From the NCBI GenBank assembly GCA_963795775.1, contig CAWCJL010000003.1, forward strand, positions 310,001 through 374,000: DNA of 64,000 bases. Reading direction: 5' to 3'. Source of the DNA: CAWCJL01 sp963795775. GTDB taxonomy: Bacteria; Acidobacteriota; Terriglobia; Terriglobales; Acidobacteriaceae. This document shows positions 42,599 through 53,524 of this stretch, piece by piece (within the stretch, counting starts at the first letter, position 1; every line of letters starts with the position of its first letter). The position numbers and the translations under genes were made by a program. Under the pieces are notes generated by a model that worked only from the letters and a program-made list of their open reading frames with translations, did not search any database and was not told where the DNA came from.

Positions 42599-43747
42599 CT
42601 ACAGCACCTCCGTCAGAGGCCGGCCTGCCGCAAAGCGGGCGTCCACCTGCAGCATGGAGCCGACGGTGGGCACCAGATCAATCGAGTCCACGGCGCGATC
42701 CACCACCGCATTTTCCCGCACGCCCGGACCGAGCACCATCATCCACGTGGTGCGCGAAAGCGCATCGCCCGTGCGATGGTGCTGGAAGCCGTTACCACCC
42801 ACCTCCGCATCTCCGTCGCGGCCGAAGTCCGGAAGGATGAACATCGTGGTCTTGTTCTTATATTCCGGGTCGCTCTGGATAGCCTGCCATATCTCCGCGC
42901 ACAACCGGTCGGTGCGCTGAATGCCTTCGAGGTACAGCGAATACGCGCCGGAGTGCGCGATATCGATATCGTGCAGGGTGATCCAGAGCAGGCTGGGTGC
43001 AGCCTGACGCATAAGCTGTCTCGCTACGTATACGCTCAGCTCATCCGGGCTGGCCAGGCCCGCGGCGTGTGCGCGGAAGTCGCTCATTGAAACCTTGAGC
43101 ACATCGGAAAGCAACGCCATCTCGCTCTCGGTCGCAGCTGTTTGCGGGGTGTAGACGGGGGCCTCGTAGTTGTCGTGTAGCAGGTGGAAAACATCCGCCT
43201 CGTTATTGTGTCCGGTGCCCGCCAGCAGGCGCTTCGGCAGGATCACGCCCGCACCGTAGCCCGGACCGAACGCGTTATGGCTGCTTTCGCCGATGCCGTG
43301 GAAGCCACCGCTCGGCGCCACCACCCACGCGTCTCGCGCCGGACGCCCGCGCTGCTTGCGGTAGTACTCGAAAATGGTGGGGTGCTCCGGCGAGACGGCA
43401 GCGTAGTTGTTGAACGTCTCATACACGCCTGTTACCAGGCTGGCGTTCGCCACGTAGTGCCCCAGGATGCCGTGATTGACTACCTGCGTGAAAAAGGTGG
43501 ACTGCGGGATGAGCTCATTCAGCAGATGCGGGATGTTCTCCTGGCCTTCCGGTGCAAAGGTCTCCTCATCACGCGCGCCGCCGCCAAACGTGACAACCAC
43601 GATCTTTCTCTCCGGCGGAAGCGCCGCGGCCCGCAACGGCGCAAAGCTTAGCAACGGTGCAGCAGCGCCGGCACGCGCGGCAAGGCGGAGAAATTCGCGC
43701 CGGCTCCAACCCCGCTCCCGTGAGGTCTGCCACTGATACGTATTCAT
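42599..43747 (-). CDS. Tat-exported alkaline-phosphatase-superfamily protein
   Basis: This 382-residue product begins with a twin-arginine signal (SRREFLRL at residues 15-22) and a hydrophobic stretch. The mature part shows IVVVTFGGGARDEETFA, then SLVTGVYETFNNYA, LWITLHDIDIAHSGAYS and MFILPDFGRDGD with NGFQHHRTGD. The DxxHS and DFG..GD-type metal sites match the AlkP/sulfatase superfamily, though the threonine or serine nucleophile position is atypical (FGGG rather than TSG). It could be a phosphatase, sulfatase-like or phosphodiesterase. It overlaps the TPR gene by 4 bases (ATGA) and lies 2 bases before the unknown gene. Confidence 0.72.
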   Translation of the reverse strand: MNTYQWQTSRERGWSRREFLRLAARAGAAAPLLSFAPLRAAALPPERKIVVVTFGGGARDEETFAPEGQENIPHLLNELIPQSTFFTQVVNHGILGHYVANASLVTGVYETFNNYAAVSPEHPTIFEYYRKQRGRPARDAWVVAPSGGFHGIGESSHNAFGPGYGAGVILPKRLLAGTGHNNEADVFHLLHDNYEAPVYTPQTAATESEMALLSDVLKVSMSDFRAHAAGLASPDELSVYVARQLMRQAAPSLLWITLHDIDIAHSGAYSLYLEGIQRTDRLCAEIWQAIQSDPEYKNKTTMFILPDFGRDGDAEVGGNGFQHHRTGDALSRTTWMMVLGPGVRENAVVDRAVDSIDLVPTVGSMLQVDARFAAGRPLTEVL

Positions 43748-45153
43748 TGCGAGCCCACCAGGAATGTCGTCACTTCTTTCAGCCGCGCATCCAGGCTGTC
43801 CTTCTCTTTCTTCGTGTACTGCTGTTGCAGCGCGATCTCCTTGGCCGCGCGGTCGCGCTGGCCCAAGTGCGAGTACGCGCGCGCCAGCCGGTAATGCGCC
43901 TCCGCATACTCCGGACGCAGTGCCACCGCCTTTTCCAGCGACACCGTGCTGCCCTGCCAATCCGAGCGCTGCTGCTCGAGCACGCCCTTCTCGTAGTACG
44001 CCTCCGGAAGGTTGGGATCGGCGGCAATGGCCTGGTTCAGCAATTGGGCCGCCAGGTCCGCATTGCGGTCCGCATCCGGCTGGTTCAGGATGTGCGCCGC
44101 GGCATACGTGGAAATGCGCGCATTCTGTGGGTGCCGCAGCGCAAACGCCTGCAGGTTGTTGCAGCTCGCGGCCGTTCCCTCCGCCAGCAGACTGCAGCTC
44201 CGGCCCAGCAGGTCGGCGTACATCGCATTTTCCGGATCGCGATCGAGCAGCGCCGAAGCGGTTTTCGCGGTCTCCGCGTACTGGTTGTCACCGTAGTAGC
44301 CCACCGCCAGCTCCAAGGCCAACCGCTTGCTGTCCGGATAACGCGCCACCCCGAACTGCGCCATCTTGATCGCCGGCCCCCACGTCCAGTGGCGCAGGAA
44401 CTCCGCCGTCAGCGCGTACAGATTGTCTTCACTCGGATTGATCTCAGCCGCACGCTGCAGGTGATGCGCTGCCGCCTGGTAGTCGCCCATGCGCTCTGCT
44501 ATTTCGCCGCGTAGCGACTCCGTCTGGTCGGTTTCAGCTCCCGCCGGGATACTCGCCAGCGCATCGTTTGCACCCTGGAGAGAGCCGCTGTTTTCGAGCG
44601 CTACCGCCCAGTTGTAGTGCGCGTTTGCATCCGACGGGTTCGCAGCAGCGACCACGCTGAAAGCGCGGGCTGCCGCCGCGGATTGTCCTTCGGCCATCAG
44701 CGCCTGACCCAGGTTCGACTGCGTGGCCGCATTGTTAGGATCGAGCGCAACTGATCGCTGCAACTCCGCCACCGCCTTCTTCGGCGAGCCAGTCTTCAAA
44801 TAGGCCGCGCCCAGGTTCGCATGCGCCACTGCTTCGCGCGGCGCCAGCGCACAGGCCTTCTCAAGGTGCGGCAACGCGCGCTGCACATCGCCGGCCTCGG
44901 CATAGAGGCTGCCCAGCGCTTCCTGCGCGGGATAGCTTTCCGGATGGTGAGCCAGATAGCTGCGCAGCAGTGGTTCCGCTTCGGCCGCGCGACCGGCATC
45001 GTAGGCGGCCAGCGCGCGCTGCAACTCATTGGCAGCGGAATCCGGAGCGCTCTTCTTCTGCGCGGCTGCCGCACGTGTCTGCGCCACGGCACTCGACAGC
45101 GGAACAGTCGCGAGAAAGCAGCAGACCGCAATGGCGACGGAGGTTTTACGCAT
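43744..45153 (-). CDS. Secreted TPR protein, first gene of a coupled operon
   Basis: This 469-residue protein has a signal peptide (RKTSVAIAVCCFLATVPLSS) and at least eight tetratricopeptide repeats spread across the rest, such as AQEALGSLYAEAGDVQRALP, AHANLGAAYLKTGSPKKAVA and AHYRLARAYSHLGQRDRAAK. TPR proteins mediate protein contacts; this one is probably periplasmic or outer-membrane associated. Its stop codon overlaps the start of the Tat-exported AlkP-like gene by 4 bases, so stoichiometric production is expected. The start at 45153 is preferred because it begins the signal peptide; the longer frame to 45231 has no signal. Confidence 0.78.
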   Translation of the reverse strand: MRKTSVAIAVCCFLATVPLSSAVAQTRAAAAQKKSAPDSAANELQRALAAYDAGRAAEAEPLLRSYLAHHPESYPAQEALGSLYAEAGDVQRALPHLEKACALAPREAVAHANLGAAYLKTGSPKKAVAELQRSVALDPNNAATQSNLGQALMAEGQSAAAARAFSVVAAANPSDANAHYNWAVALENSGSLQGANDALASIPAGAETDQTESLRGEIAERMGDYQAAAHHLQRAAEINPSEDNLYALTAEFLRHWTWGPAIKMAQFGVARYPDSKRLALELAVGYYGDNQYAETAKTASALLDRDPENAMYADLLGRSCSLLAEGTAASCNNLQAFALRHPQNARISTYAAAHILNQPDADRNADLAAQLLNQAIAADPNLPEAYYEKGVLEQQRSDWQGSTVSLEKAVALRPEYAEAHYRLARAYSHLGQRDRAAKEIALQQQYTKKEKDSLDARLKEVTTFLVGSQ

Positions 45154-45237
45154 GGGCTCAGCCGCGCTTCCCGGAACTCCTCTCTGCACCGATGATACTG
45201 TGCTGCCTCGCGGCTGAACAGGCTTTTGCAACGCGAC

Positions 45238-46506
45238 CTACCGGACACCGCTCCACTTTGCGCTGAGTGCGACGGCCAGGCTGGCGAGCGCGAGCGCCGG
45301 AGGCATCACCACCACGCCCACTTTGAGAAATTTCCAAAAGCTCACATCCAGCCCTTCGCGGCGGATGGCGATCAGCCACAGGATGGTCGCCAGCGATCCC
45401 GTAACGGAAAGGTTGGGACCGAGATCCGTGCCCACCAGGACGGCGTTGACCACCGGAGCTCCGATGTGGATCGTGTTCACAGCCGTTCCTGCAATCAACC
45501 CGAGTGGAAGATTGTTGAACAGATTCGCCCCAATCCCAATGCCAAAGGACGCGGTAAGCGCAGCCTCGTATGGGTTCCACACCTCAAGGCGCCTGAAGAG
45601 GGCACCAAGCTGCGCCAGCGCACCCACGCTCTCCACCGCGGCCACCAGCACGAAAAGCCCTGCCACCAGCGGCAGCACCGACCAGGCAATCTCACGCACT
45701 ACCGGCAGCGGCGAGGACCGGGTACGCAGGCTAACTACCGCGGCGATGAACACCGCCGTGAGAAACGTCGGCAGGCCCAGGTCGCGGTCGAGAGCCGAGA
45801 CACTGAGCAGCACCACCGAAATCAGCGCAATTCCCCACAGCATCAGCCGGCCCGAGGCTGCAAGCGGCGCGACCGCAGCGGGCGTTTCCACTGCGCCTTC
45901 GAGATCGCGGCGGCAATACCACCATAAGCAGCCGTACGTCGCCGCAATCGACAGCACAGACGCGAGCCCGAACACGCGCAGCCACTCGAGCAGCGGCGGC
46001 ATGTGCGTGCGAAAGAACACCAGGTTGGCCGGGTTAGAGATCGGCAGCACGAAGCTTGCGGCGTTGGCGACCAATGCGCAGATCAGGAGATACGGCAACG
46101 GCTCGGCCTTTGACCGCTTCACCGCGGCCAGCACTGCCGGGGTCATCACCACGGCCGTCGCATCGTTTGACATCAGCGCGGTTACAATCGTCCCGGCACC
46201 GTACAGCAGCGCGAACAAACGCATCCGCGAGCCCTGCGCAAGCTGGGTGGCCCGGCCGGCGAGCCAGTCAAACACGCCATGCACGCGGGCCATCTCCGAC
46301 AACAACATCATGCCGGCGAGAAAGAGATAGACATCGGTGCCGGCACGCACCGCTCGTCCCGCGACGGAAAGCGGAACGAGGCGGAACGCCACCAGGCACA
46401 CTGCACCGGCGGTCGTCCACACCACCTCCCTGGTTCCGAAGGGGCGCAGCAGCATGAGCGCGATACTGAGGAGAGAGAGAATCCAGATCCAGACGGGTGC
46501 GTGCAT
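45238..46506 (-). CDS. ArsB/NhaD-family membrane transporter (arsenite efflux-like)
   Basis: This 422-residue protein has about eleven membrane segments and the ArsB/CitM pattern: TDVYLFLAGMMLLSEMARVHG, TALMSNDATAVVMTPAVLAAV, NAASFVLPISNPANLVFFRT (the helix-breaking NPAN), and GANLFNNLPLGLIAGTAV. In ArsB the pump moves arsenite out of the cell. No arsR, arsC or arsA gene is adjacent, so a different anion cannot be excluded. The start at 46506 gives HAPVWIWILSLLS, directly into the first membrane segment. A hairpin lies about 110 bases upstream. Confidence 0.75.
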   Translation of the reverse strand: MHAPVWIWILSLLSIALMLLRPFGTREVVWTTAGAVCLVAFRLVPLSVAGRAVRAGTDVYLFLAGMMLLSEMARVHGVFDWLAGRATQLAQGSRMRLFALLYGAGTIVTALMSNDATAVVMTPAVLAAVKRSKAEPLPYLLICALVANAASFVLPISNPANLVFFRTHMPPLLEWLRVFGLASVLSIAATYGCLWWYCRRDLEGAVETPAAVAPLAASGRLMLWGIALISVVLLSVSALDRDLGLPTFLTAVFIAAVVSLRTRSSPLPVVREIAWSVLPLVAGLFVLVAAVESVGALAQLGALFRRLEVWNPYEAALTASFGIGIGANLFNNLPLGLIAGTAVNTIHIGAPVVNAVLVGTDLGPNLSVTGSLATILWLIAIRREGLDVSFWKFLKVGVVVMPPALALASLAVALSAKWSGVR

Positions 46507-46621
46507 ATCTTCGCTTTGGAAAAGACCCGGAGCCTCGTTTGCGATGGGCGATCTCGTGCGTGGGATGCAGGGGTGCACCCCTCACCGTGCCACCGCGCAG
46601 ATGTTTATTTCAGGAGATAGC

Positions 46622-46647
46622 GCGCGGGTCCCGTGTGGAACCCGCGC
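46622..46647. terminator. Hairpin between the GyrI-like and ArsB-like genes
   Basis: GCGCGGGT at 46622-46629 and ACCCGCGC at 46640-46647 form a perfect 8-bp stem with a 10-base loop. It follows the stop of the GyrI-like gene on the minus strand. There is no T run, so it may be a weak or factor-dependent terminator, or an operator. Confidence 0.35.
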
Positions 46648-46673
46648 CCAAGAGCACGCCGCGTTTGAGAGGG

Positions 46674-47129
46674 CTATGCCGTGGGAATCAGGATATCGGT
46701 GATCCACTGCTCTTCCGGCGTGGTCGCCGGATTGTTTGGATAGCTTTCTATCGCGAAATCGTCGCGCAATGGAATCTGCTCTTCTGCAACGATCTGCCAG
46801 ACTCGTCCGGAAGCCTGCGGTAGCTGCATGTACGAACCAGTCAGGACGAAGCGGCTGTACTTGCCCCCATCCAGATGCTCATGCTGCAGATCGCGCGGAA
46901 GATCGACCGGTGCTGCTGTGAGCGAAAAACCGGCGCGATAAATCTGCGGGCCGGTTTTGTAGAGACTCATGCGCCCGGTGATCTGGTTATGTTCGGAAAC
47001 TGCCGATTCCAATCCGCGGATGGCCTGCCACGCTTGTGGCGCTGCGTTTTGAAATGGCCCGGTCCGCTCCACGAATACAAAATGCATCTGCGGCCAGATC
47101 ACAAGTTCAGGTTTTTCAGTCAGGGGCAT
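46674..47129 (-). CDS. GyrI-like small-molecule-binding protein
   Basis: This 151-residue single-domain protein matches the GyrI-like/AraC effector-binding fold. Key segments are PQMHFVFVERTGPFQNAAPQ, ITGRMSLYKTGPQIYRAGFS, and DGGKYSRFVLTGSYMQLPQA followed by FAIESYPNNPATTPEEQWIT. Stand-alone members bind hydrophobic ligands and may buffer drugs. The start ATG follows AGGAGAAAATATG. It is divergent from the hydrolase gene and 131 bases apart. Confidence 0.8.
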   Translation of the reverse strand: MPLTEKPELVIWPQMHFVFVERTGPFQNAAPQAWQAIRGLESAVSEHNQITGRMSLYKTGPQIYRAGFSLTAAPVDLPRDLQHEHLDGGKYSRFVLTGSYMQLPQASGRVWQIVAEEQIPLRDDFAIESYPNNPATTPEEQWITDILIPTA

Positions 47130-47260
47130 ATTTTCTCCTCGTCACACGTCTTGCCTGCGGTATCCCAGCGATCTTCCGCTGGACTTGCACACCCGTGAGC
47201 CATTCTACCCGGCATGGAGATCATCGTTATTGCATTGGCGGTGCCTGCTACTCTGGTGCC

Positions 47261-48178
47261 GTGAATATCGGTCGCCTGTTGCACGTTTGTTTTTCTGGCG
47301 CGGTGAAAACGGCCAGCGCCGCCGCTCTTGCTCTGCTGTTTGGAGCCACGCTCGCGATTGCGCAGAGCGATCCGGCCGTGGTTCGCGATCCCGCGCCGGA
47401 CAAAGCGCATCCTGCGCATATGGAGCAACTCGAGATACCCAGCCACGGCGCCACCCTGTTCGGCACCTTCTATGCCGCTTCCGGAGCAGGCCCGCATCCC
47501 ACGGTTCTGCTCCTGCACGGCTTTCCCGGTTACGAACAGAATCTCGATCTCGCGCAGGCCATCCGTCGCGCCGGGTGGAATGTATTCACTTTTCACTACC
47601 GCGGCGCGTGGGGCAGCCACGGCGACTTTTCTTTCCAACACGCGATAGAGGACACAGCCAACATGATCGCCTGGCTTCGGCAGCCGGCGAACGCGAAACG
47701 GTTAAGCGTAGATCCCGCTCACATCGTGGTGATTGGCCATAGCATGGGCGGTTTCATGGCAGCCTACGCAGGATCACACGATCCCGGAGTTGCAGCCGTC
47801 GGGATGATCTCCGCCTGGAACATCGGAGGAGAGGCCGCCACACTGACGCCGGCTACCGACCAGGCAGCGCTGGCGGAGTTCCGCTCCAACAGCGGCCCCC
47901 TTGCCGGCTGCACGCCCGAGTCGCTGCTGGCGGAAGCCAAGCAGCATGCCAGGCAATGGAATTTCCTCGACTATGCGTCCGCTCTTGCGAAGCACCCGCT
48001 GCTCCTCATCGATGCCGATGACGGTAGCCGCCCCGATTCACTGGCGTTGGCCGCTGCGGTAAAGCACGCGGGGGACACGGCCGTGAAGGAAGAGCACTTC
48101 TCTACCGACCACCCTTACTCTGACCAACGATTGGCTCTTGAGAGCGCGGTGGTGCAGTGGCTGCGAGGCTTGCAATAG
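47261..48178 (+). CDS. Secreted alpha/beta hydrolase
   Basis: This protein of about 305 residues has a signal peptide (KTASAAALALLFGATLAIAQ) and an alpha/beta-hydrolase core. PTVLLLHGFPGYEQNLDLAQ carries the oxyanion region, VVIGHSMGGFMAAYAG the GxSxG nucleophile elbow, and LLLIDADDGSRPDS plus STDHPYSDQRL the likely acid and histidine. The closest-looking relatives are dipeptidyl-peptidase or acyl-esterase-like proteins. Two GTG starts are possible, 47261 and 47303; the second gives a cleaner signal. It converges with the CRTAC1 gene, 12 bases away. Confidence 0.78.
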   Translation: MNIGRLLHVCFSGAVKTASAAALALLFGATLAIAQSDPAVVRDPAPDKAHPAHMEQLEIPSHGATLFGTFYAASGAGPHPTVLLLHGFPGYEQNLDLAQAIRRAGWNVFTFHYRGAWGSHGDFSFQHAIEDTANMIAWLRQPANAKRLSVDPAHIVVIGHSMGGFMAAYAGSHDPGVAAVGMISAWNIGGEAATLTPATDQAALAEFRSNSGPLAGCTPESLLAEAKQHARQWNFLDYASALAKHPLLLIDADDGSRPDSLALAAAVKHAGDTAVKEEHFSTDHPYSDQRLALESAVVQWLRGLQ

Positions 48179-48190
48179 CGCAGCGCGCCG

Positions 48191-50503
<2,313 letters not shown>

Positions 50504-50592
50504 ATCCGGATTCTAAAGGGCGAGCCGGCATCCCTGTCGCACCCTGCTCCACAGCCCCCGTTCTGTGGCATACTTCGCTTGGCCTGATTCCC

Positions 50593-50997
50593 ATGAACGC
50601 AGCCGATTTCCGCCGCATCGCGCTCAGTCTCGAAGGCGCCGAGGAGGGCTCTCACATGGGCGCGGCCGACTTCCGCGTCGGTGGGCGTATCTTTGCCACC
50701 CTCGCAGCGGAACAGCAGGGCTTCGGCAACCTCATACTCACCCCGGAGCAGCAGGCCGCCTTTGTCGAAGAGGCACCCGAGGTCTTCCTTCCCATACCGG
50801 GGGGCTGGGGCCGCATGGGCATGACCCACATTCGCCTCAGCGCAGCCAATGAAGAAGTGCTCACCGGAGCACTGCACACCGCCTGGAAGCTCCGCCGGGA
50901 AAAGAACGAGCGCACCGGAGCGACCAAGCGTCCGGCTCCGAGCCGCTCCCGCAAAGCCGCACAGCGCAAGCCCGTAAATAAGCCCCGCAAGAAATAA
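50593..50997 (+). CDS. MmcQ/YjbR-family DNA-binding-like protein
   Basis: This 134-residue protein matches the MmcQ/YjbR (DUF419) fold: MNAADFRRIALSLEGAEEGS, then ADFRVGGRIFATLAAEQQGF, LTPEQQAAFVEEAPEVFLP and GWGRMGMTHIRLSAANEEVL. The family has a CyaY-like DNA-binding-type fold and unknown role. The C terminus has a lysine/arginine-rich tail (PAPSRSRKAAQRKPVNKPRKK) that could bind nucleic acid. The start ATG is preceded by GATTCCC, a weak ribosome-binding site, but the family alignment supports it. Confidence 0.8.
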   Translation: MNAADFRRIALSLEGAEEGSHMGAADFRVGGRIFATLAAEQQGFGNLILTPEQQAAFVEEAPEVFLPIPGGWGRMGMTHIRLSAANEEVLTGALHTAWKLRREKNERTGATKRPAPSRSRKAAQRKPVNKPRKK

Positions 50998-51027
50998 GAA
51001 AGGGGCCGCCGAAGCAGCCCCCCTTGT
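50998..51027. terminator. Probable bidirectional terminator between convergent genes
   Basis: AAGGGGC and GCCCCCCTT flank a loop CGCCGAAGCA. The stem is followed by TT on the plus strand and preceded by AAAGG, giving CCTTT on the minus strand. It lies between the MmcQ and M48 genes, which converge. Confidence 0.5.
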
Positions 51028-51057
51028 TCTGTTCCTGCAGCCGCAACCGCGCGAACC

Positions 51058-52431
51058 CTAATCGTCCCGCCGATGCAGCGTCGGCCGATCGTCCGTCGTC
51101 GTCGTGGTCCCCGGCGCCGTGTTGCCCGGATTCCCCGCACCCGGCGCGTTGCTCGCCCGCCGCAGCGTCGGCTTCTGGTTGTCCGATCCGTCACGCAGCT
51201 TGCGCTTGTTCTCGATCCGCGCCAGCCGCGCCTTCACATCGCTGAACTCGGACGTGGTCTCCACGTACTCCTGCCGCGGCGGCAGCAGCTTCGCAATCTC
51301 CTTCTGCGTGTTCTCGATGCGGTCCGGCGTCTGCGGATGCGTGTCGAACGCCTTGGCCACCATGCCCGGCTTGGTCTTCTCCAGGTTCTGCACCTTTTCA
51401 AAGAACGCCACAAACGCCTGCGGATCGTAGCCCGAGCGGTACAGGTACTGCACTCCCAGGAAATCCGCCTGCTTCTCGAAGTCGCGCGAGAACTGCAGGA
51501 AGGTCAGCGGCAGCCCGATGCTCGCCGCCTCGTACAGCCCGTAGCCCAGGCCGCCCCCCACCATAATCAACGGAATGGTGCTGAACTGCGCGTAGTTCAT
51601 GCGCGTCTGCTCGCGCATCGCGTGGTGCGCCGCCACGTGCGCAATCTCGTGGGCCATCACGCCGGCCATCTCAGCCTCGTTGTCCGCCGCCAGGATCAGC
51701 CCGCTGTTCACGTAGAAGAAGCCGCCCGGCAGCGCCATCGCGTTGATCTGGTCCGAGTCGATCACCTTGATGGTGAACGGCACCTTGGCATCGGAGTTCT
51801 TCACGATATTCTGCCCGACGCGGTTCACGTACTCCGTCACCACCGGGTCGGTGATGAACTTCACGCTCTTTTCGAGCTCCATCGAGTACTGCTTGCCTTC
51901 GCGGATTTCCGTCTCGGTCGAATACCAGTTGCCCAGCCCCCGTCCGCCGATCTCCCGCGTTCCCACCGCATTCACGTCATCGATGCTGCCGCGCTTCACC
52001 CCCGGCATCGTGCCATCCGCATTGGGCTTCACTTCCGGCACCGGGCCGGTGCTTGCGGGCGAGGGCCCGGGCGCCGCTGCCGCACTCGCCGCGTCTCCTG
52101 CCGGGGGCGCCTGCGATGGCCCTGCGGTGCCGTCCTCCGTCTGTCGCGTCGGCTGCTTCCCCGCCGCCTTCTCGTCAGCCGCCGTCGGCCCCTGCGTGCC
52201 TTCGCTTCCCTGTTGTGCGCTCGGCTGCTTGGTGGTCTGCGACTGTTGCGAGGTCGTGGCCGGCTGCTGCGCGGTGGTCTGCGGCTGCTGCGCGGTCGTG
52301 GCCGGCTGTTGCGCGGTCGAAGTCTGCTGGCCAGAACCTGTTGCCTGCGCATATACGCCCGGCGCTGCCGCCAGCACCGCAGTCGCGATCGCCACCGTCG
52401 AAAGCCGCTTCACTCCGAAATATTGATTCAT
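51058..52431 (-). CDS. Secreted M48-family metalloprotease with Q/T-rich N-terminal region
   Basis: This 457-residue protein has a signal peptide (TVAIATAVLAAAPGVYA), a low-complexity Gln/Thr/Pro-rich stretch (about residues 30-135) and an M48 domain. The zinc motif HEIAH is at 261-265, in EAEMAGVMAHEIAHVAAHHA. The third ligand is in FSRDFEKQADFLGVQYLYRS. This resembles LoiP/YcaL/BepA-type periplasmic proteases, but the TPR tail of BepA is absent; a basic C-terminal tail is present instead. The start at 52431 follows AGAGGTTCCC. Its leader region is duplicated at 53739-53865. Confidence 0.85.
   Translation of the reverse strand: MNQYFGVKRLSTVAIATAVLAAAPGVYAQATGSGQQTSTAQQPATTAQQPQTTAQQPATTSQQSQTTKQPSAQQGSEGTQGPTAADEKAAGKQPTRQTEDGTAGPSQAPPAGDAASAAAAPGPSPASTGPVPEVKPNADGTMPGVKRGSIDDVNAVGTREIGGRGLGNWYSTETEIREGKQYSMELEKSVKFITDPVVTEYVNRVGQNIVKNSDAKVPFTIKVIDSDQINAMALPGGFFYVNSGLILAADNEAEMAGVMAHEIAHVAAHHAMREQTRMNYAQFSTIPLIMVGGGLGYGLYEAASIGLPLTFLQFSRDFEKQADFLGVQYLYRSGYDPQAFVAFFEKVQNLEKTKPGMVAKAFDTHPQTPDRIENTQKEIAKLLPPRQEYVETTSEFSDVKARLARIENKRKLRDGSDNQKPTLRRASNAPGAGNPGNTAPGTTTTTDDRPTLHRRDD
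52222..52326 (-). repeat. Low-complexity coding repeat in the M48 protease gene
   Basis: Codons for residues 36-70 form imperfect repeats of TAQQPATTAQQPQTT type. The DNA repeats GGCTGCTGCGCGGT and related pieces at about 30-base spacing. It is a candidate for slippage-based length variation. Confidence 0.6.
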
Positions 52432-52534
52432 GGGAACCTCTAGTTGCAGCAGCCCCGTGCCGTTAGACACCTCCGGCGCAGCCCGCCCAATCTTTAGACG
52501 TAGTATGCGCCGCTTTTGTTATGCCTCGCCAGCG
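52410..52534 (-). promoter_or_regulatory. Leader and promoter region of the M48 protease gene (duplicated)
   Basis: This block spans the first M48 codons, the AGAGGTTCCC ribosome-binding site and about 100 bases upstream. It recurs at 53739-53865 with about 80% identity by eye, including GCGCAGCCCGCCCA and TAGACGTAGTATGCGCC. Conservation of the non-coding part marks it as the likely promoter; no classical -35/-10 pair is clear. Confidence 0.5.
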
Positions 52535-52824
52535 GGTCCGTCCAACTCTTGCCGCCTGCCCGGTTTCTGGGGCTTGTGCATCCCGGCGAACTTCCCGCCC
52601 CAGTGCCGAAAGGGCAACCGGGTGCTGCAAGCCGGGTTAGTAAATGCATGTGGTCAGGTCACCAAAGACTTCGGTTTGCGCTCTCTGCCCGCGCATCTCA
52701 ACGAAAAAGCAGAGAAGCTTCCCTGCCTTGGTCCAAACCCGCCGGCCCGTGGTCGACTTGGGCACGCATATGCCCCTCGTTTCGAGACACATGCCAGCGG
52801 AGAGCACGTCTGTCAGGAGATGCA
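52432..52824. other. Divergent intergenic region between M48 and secreted Q/H-rich genes
   Basis: The 393 bases hold the M48 leader (left) and the promoter side of the secreted Q/H-rich gene (right). The middle has no recognised gene; a long open frame from 52516 is an extension of the following gene without signal-peptide character. Confidence 0.5.
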
Positions 52825-53511
52825 ATGAGAAAAACCTTTGGAGCTATTCTCGTACTTTCTCTCGTATCACTACCCGCACTCGCGCAGGAGCACGGTGATG
52901 CGCATCAGCAGGGCGGCGGTCACCAGCAGGCCGGGGACCATGGCGTCCAGCACACCCCACCGCCCCGCGGCCCGGAACCGACCCACCAGGACCAGCAGCG
53001 GCCCCAGGACAATCGCAACGGCGGTGAACAGCATGCGCCGCAATACCAGCAGCAGAATCGCGGAGCCGAGCAGGGACGGGAGAACCAGCAGCGGCCGCAG
53101 GAGAATCAGCCGACGGGTGCCTATCAGCAGAGGCCCGATCAAGGCCGCCAGAACTACGCGGATCGTCCCGGTCACCCCAACGCGCCGCACGTGGATGCGG
53201 GTAATCGCTGGGTGGGCCATGATACCGGTCGCGACGATGCCCACTACCACCTGGACCGGCCGTGGGAGCATGGCCACTTTGAAGGAGGCTTCGGCCCCTC
53301 GCATCGCTGGCGGCTGGCCGGCGGCGGCCCCAACCGCTTCTGGTTTAACAATTACTACTGGAGCGTCGCGCCTTATGACGTTCCCTACGTACAGGACTGG
53401 AACTGGTACGGCGATGACATCGTGATCTACGAAGATCCCGATCACCCGGGCTATTACCTGGCCTACAACCCCCGCCTGGGCACATACGTACACGTCATCT
53501 ATTTGGGTTAG
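52825..53511 (+). CDS. Secreted Gln/His-rich protein with aromatic C-terminal domain
   Basis: This 228-residue protein has a clean signal peptide (RKTFGAILVLSLVSLPALAQ). A low-complexity part rich in Gln, His, Pro, Asn and Arg follows (about residues 21-125, e.g. HQQGGGHQQAGDHGVQH). The C-terminal domain is aromatic and compact (WVGHDTGRDDAHYHLDRPWE, then FWFNNYYWSVAPYDVPYVQDW, and PGYYLAYNPRLGTYVHVIYLG). The His-rich part could bind metals such as nickel or copper. I do not recognise a named family. The ribosome-binding site AGGAGATGCA is good and a hairpin follows the gene. Confidence 0.65.
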   Translation: MRKTFGAILVLSLVSLPALAQEHGDAHQQGGGHQQAGDHGVQHTPPPRGPEPTHQDQQRPQDNRNGGEQHAPQYQQQNRGAEQGRENQQRPQENQPTGAYQQRPDQGRQNYADRPGHPNAPHVDAGNRWVGHDTGRDDAHYHLDRPWEHGHFEGGFGPSHRWRLAGGGPNRFWFNNYYWSVAPYDVPYVQDWNWYGDDIVIYEDPDHPGYYLAYNPRLGTYVHVIYLG

Positions 53512-53524
53512 TCAGGCACGCAAA

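Noticed and set aside
47036..47260. Longer N terminus of the alpha/beta hydrolase
   Set aside because: It overlaps the GyrI gene on the opposite strand and lacks signal or domain similarity; a GTG start at 47261 or 47303 fits better.
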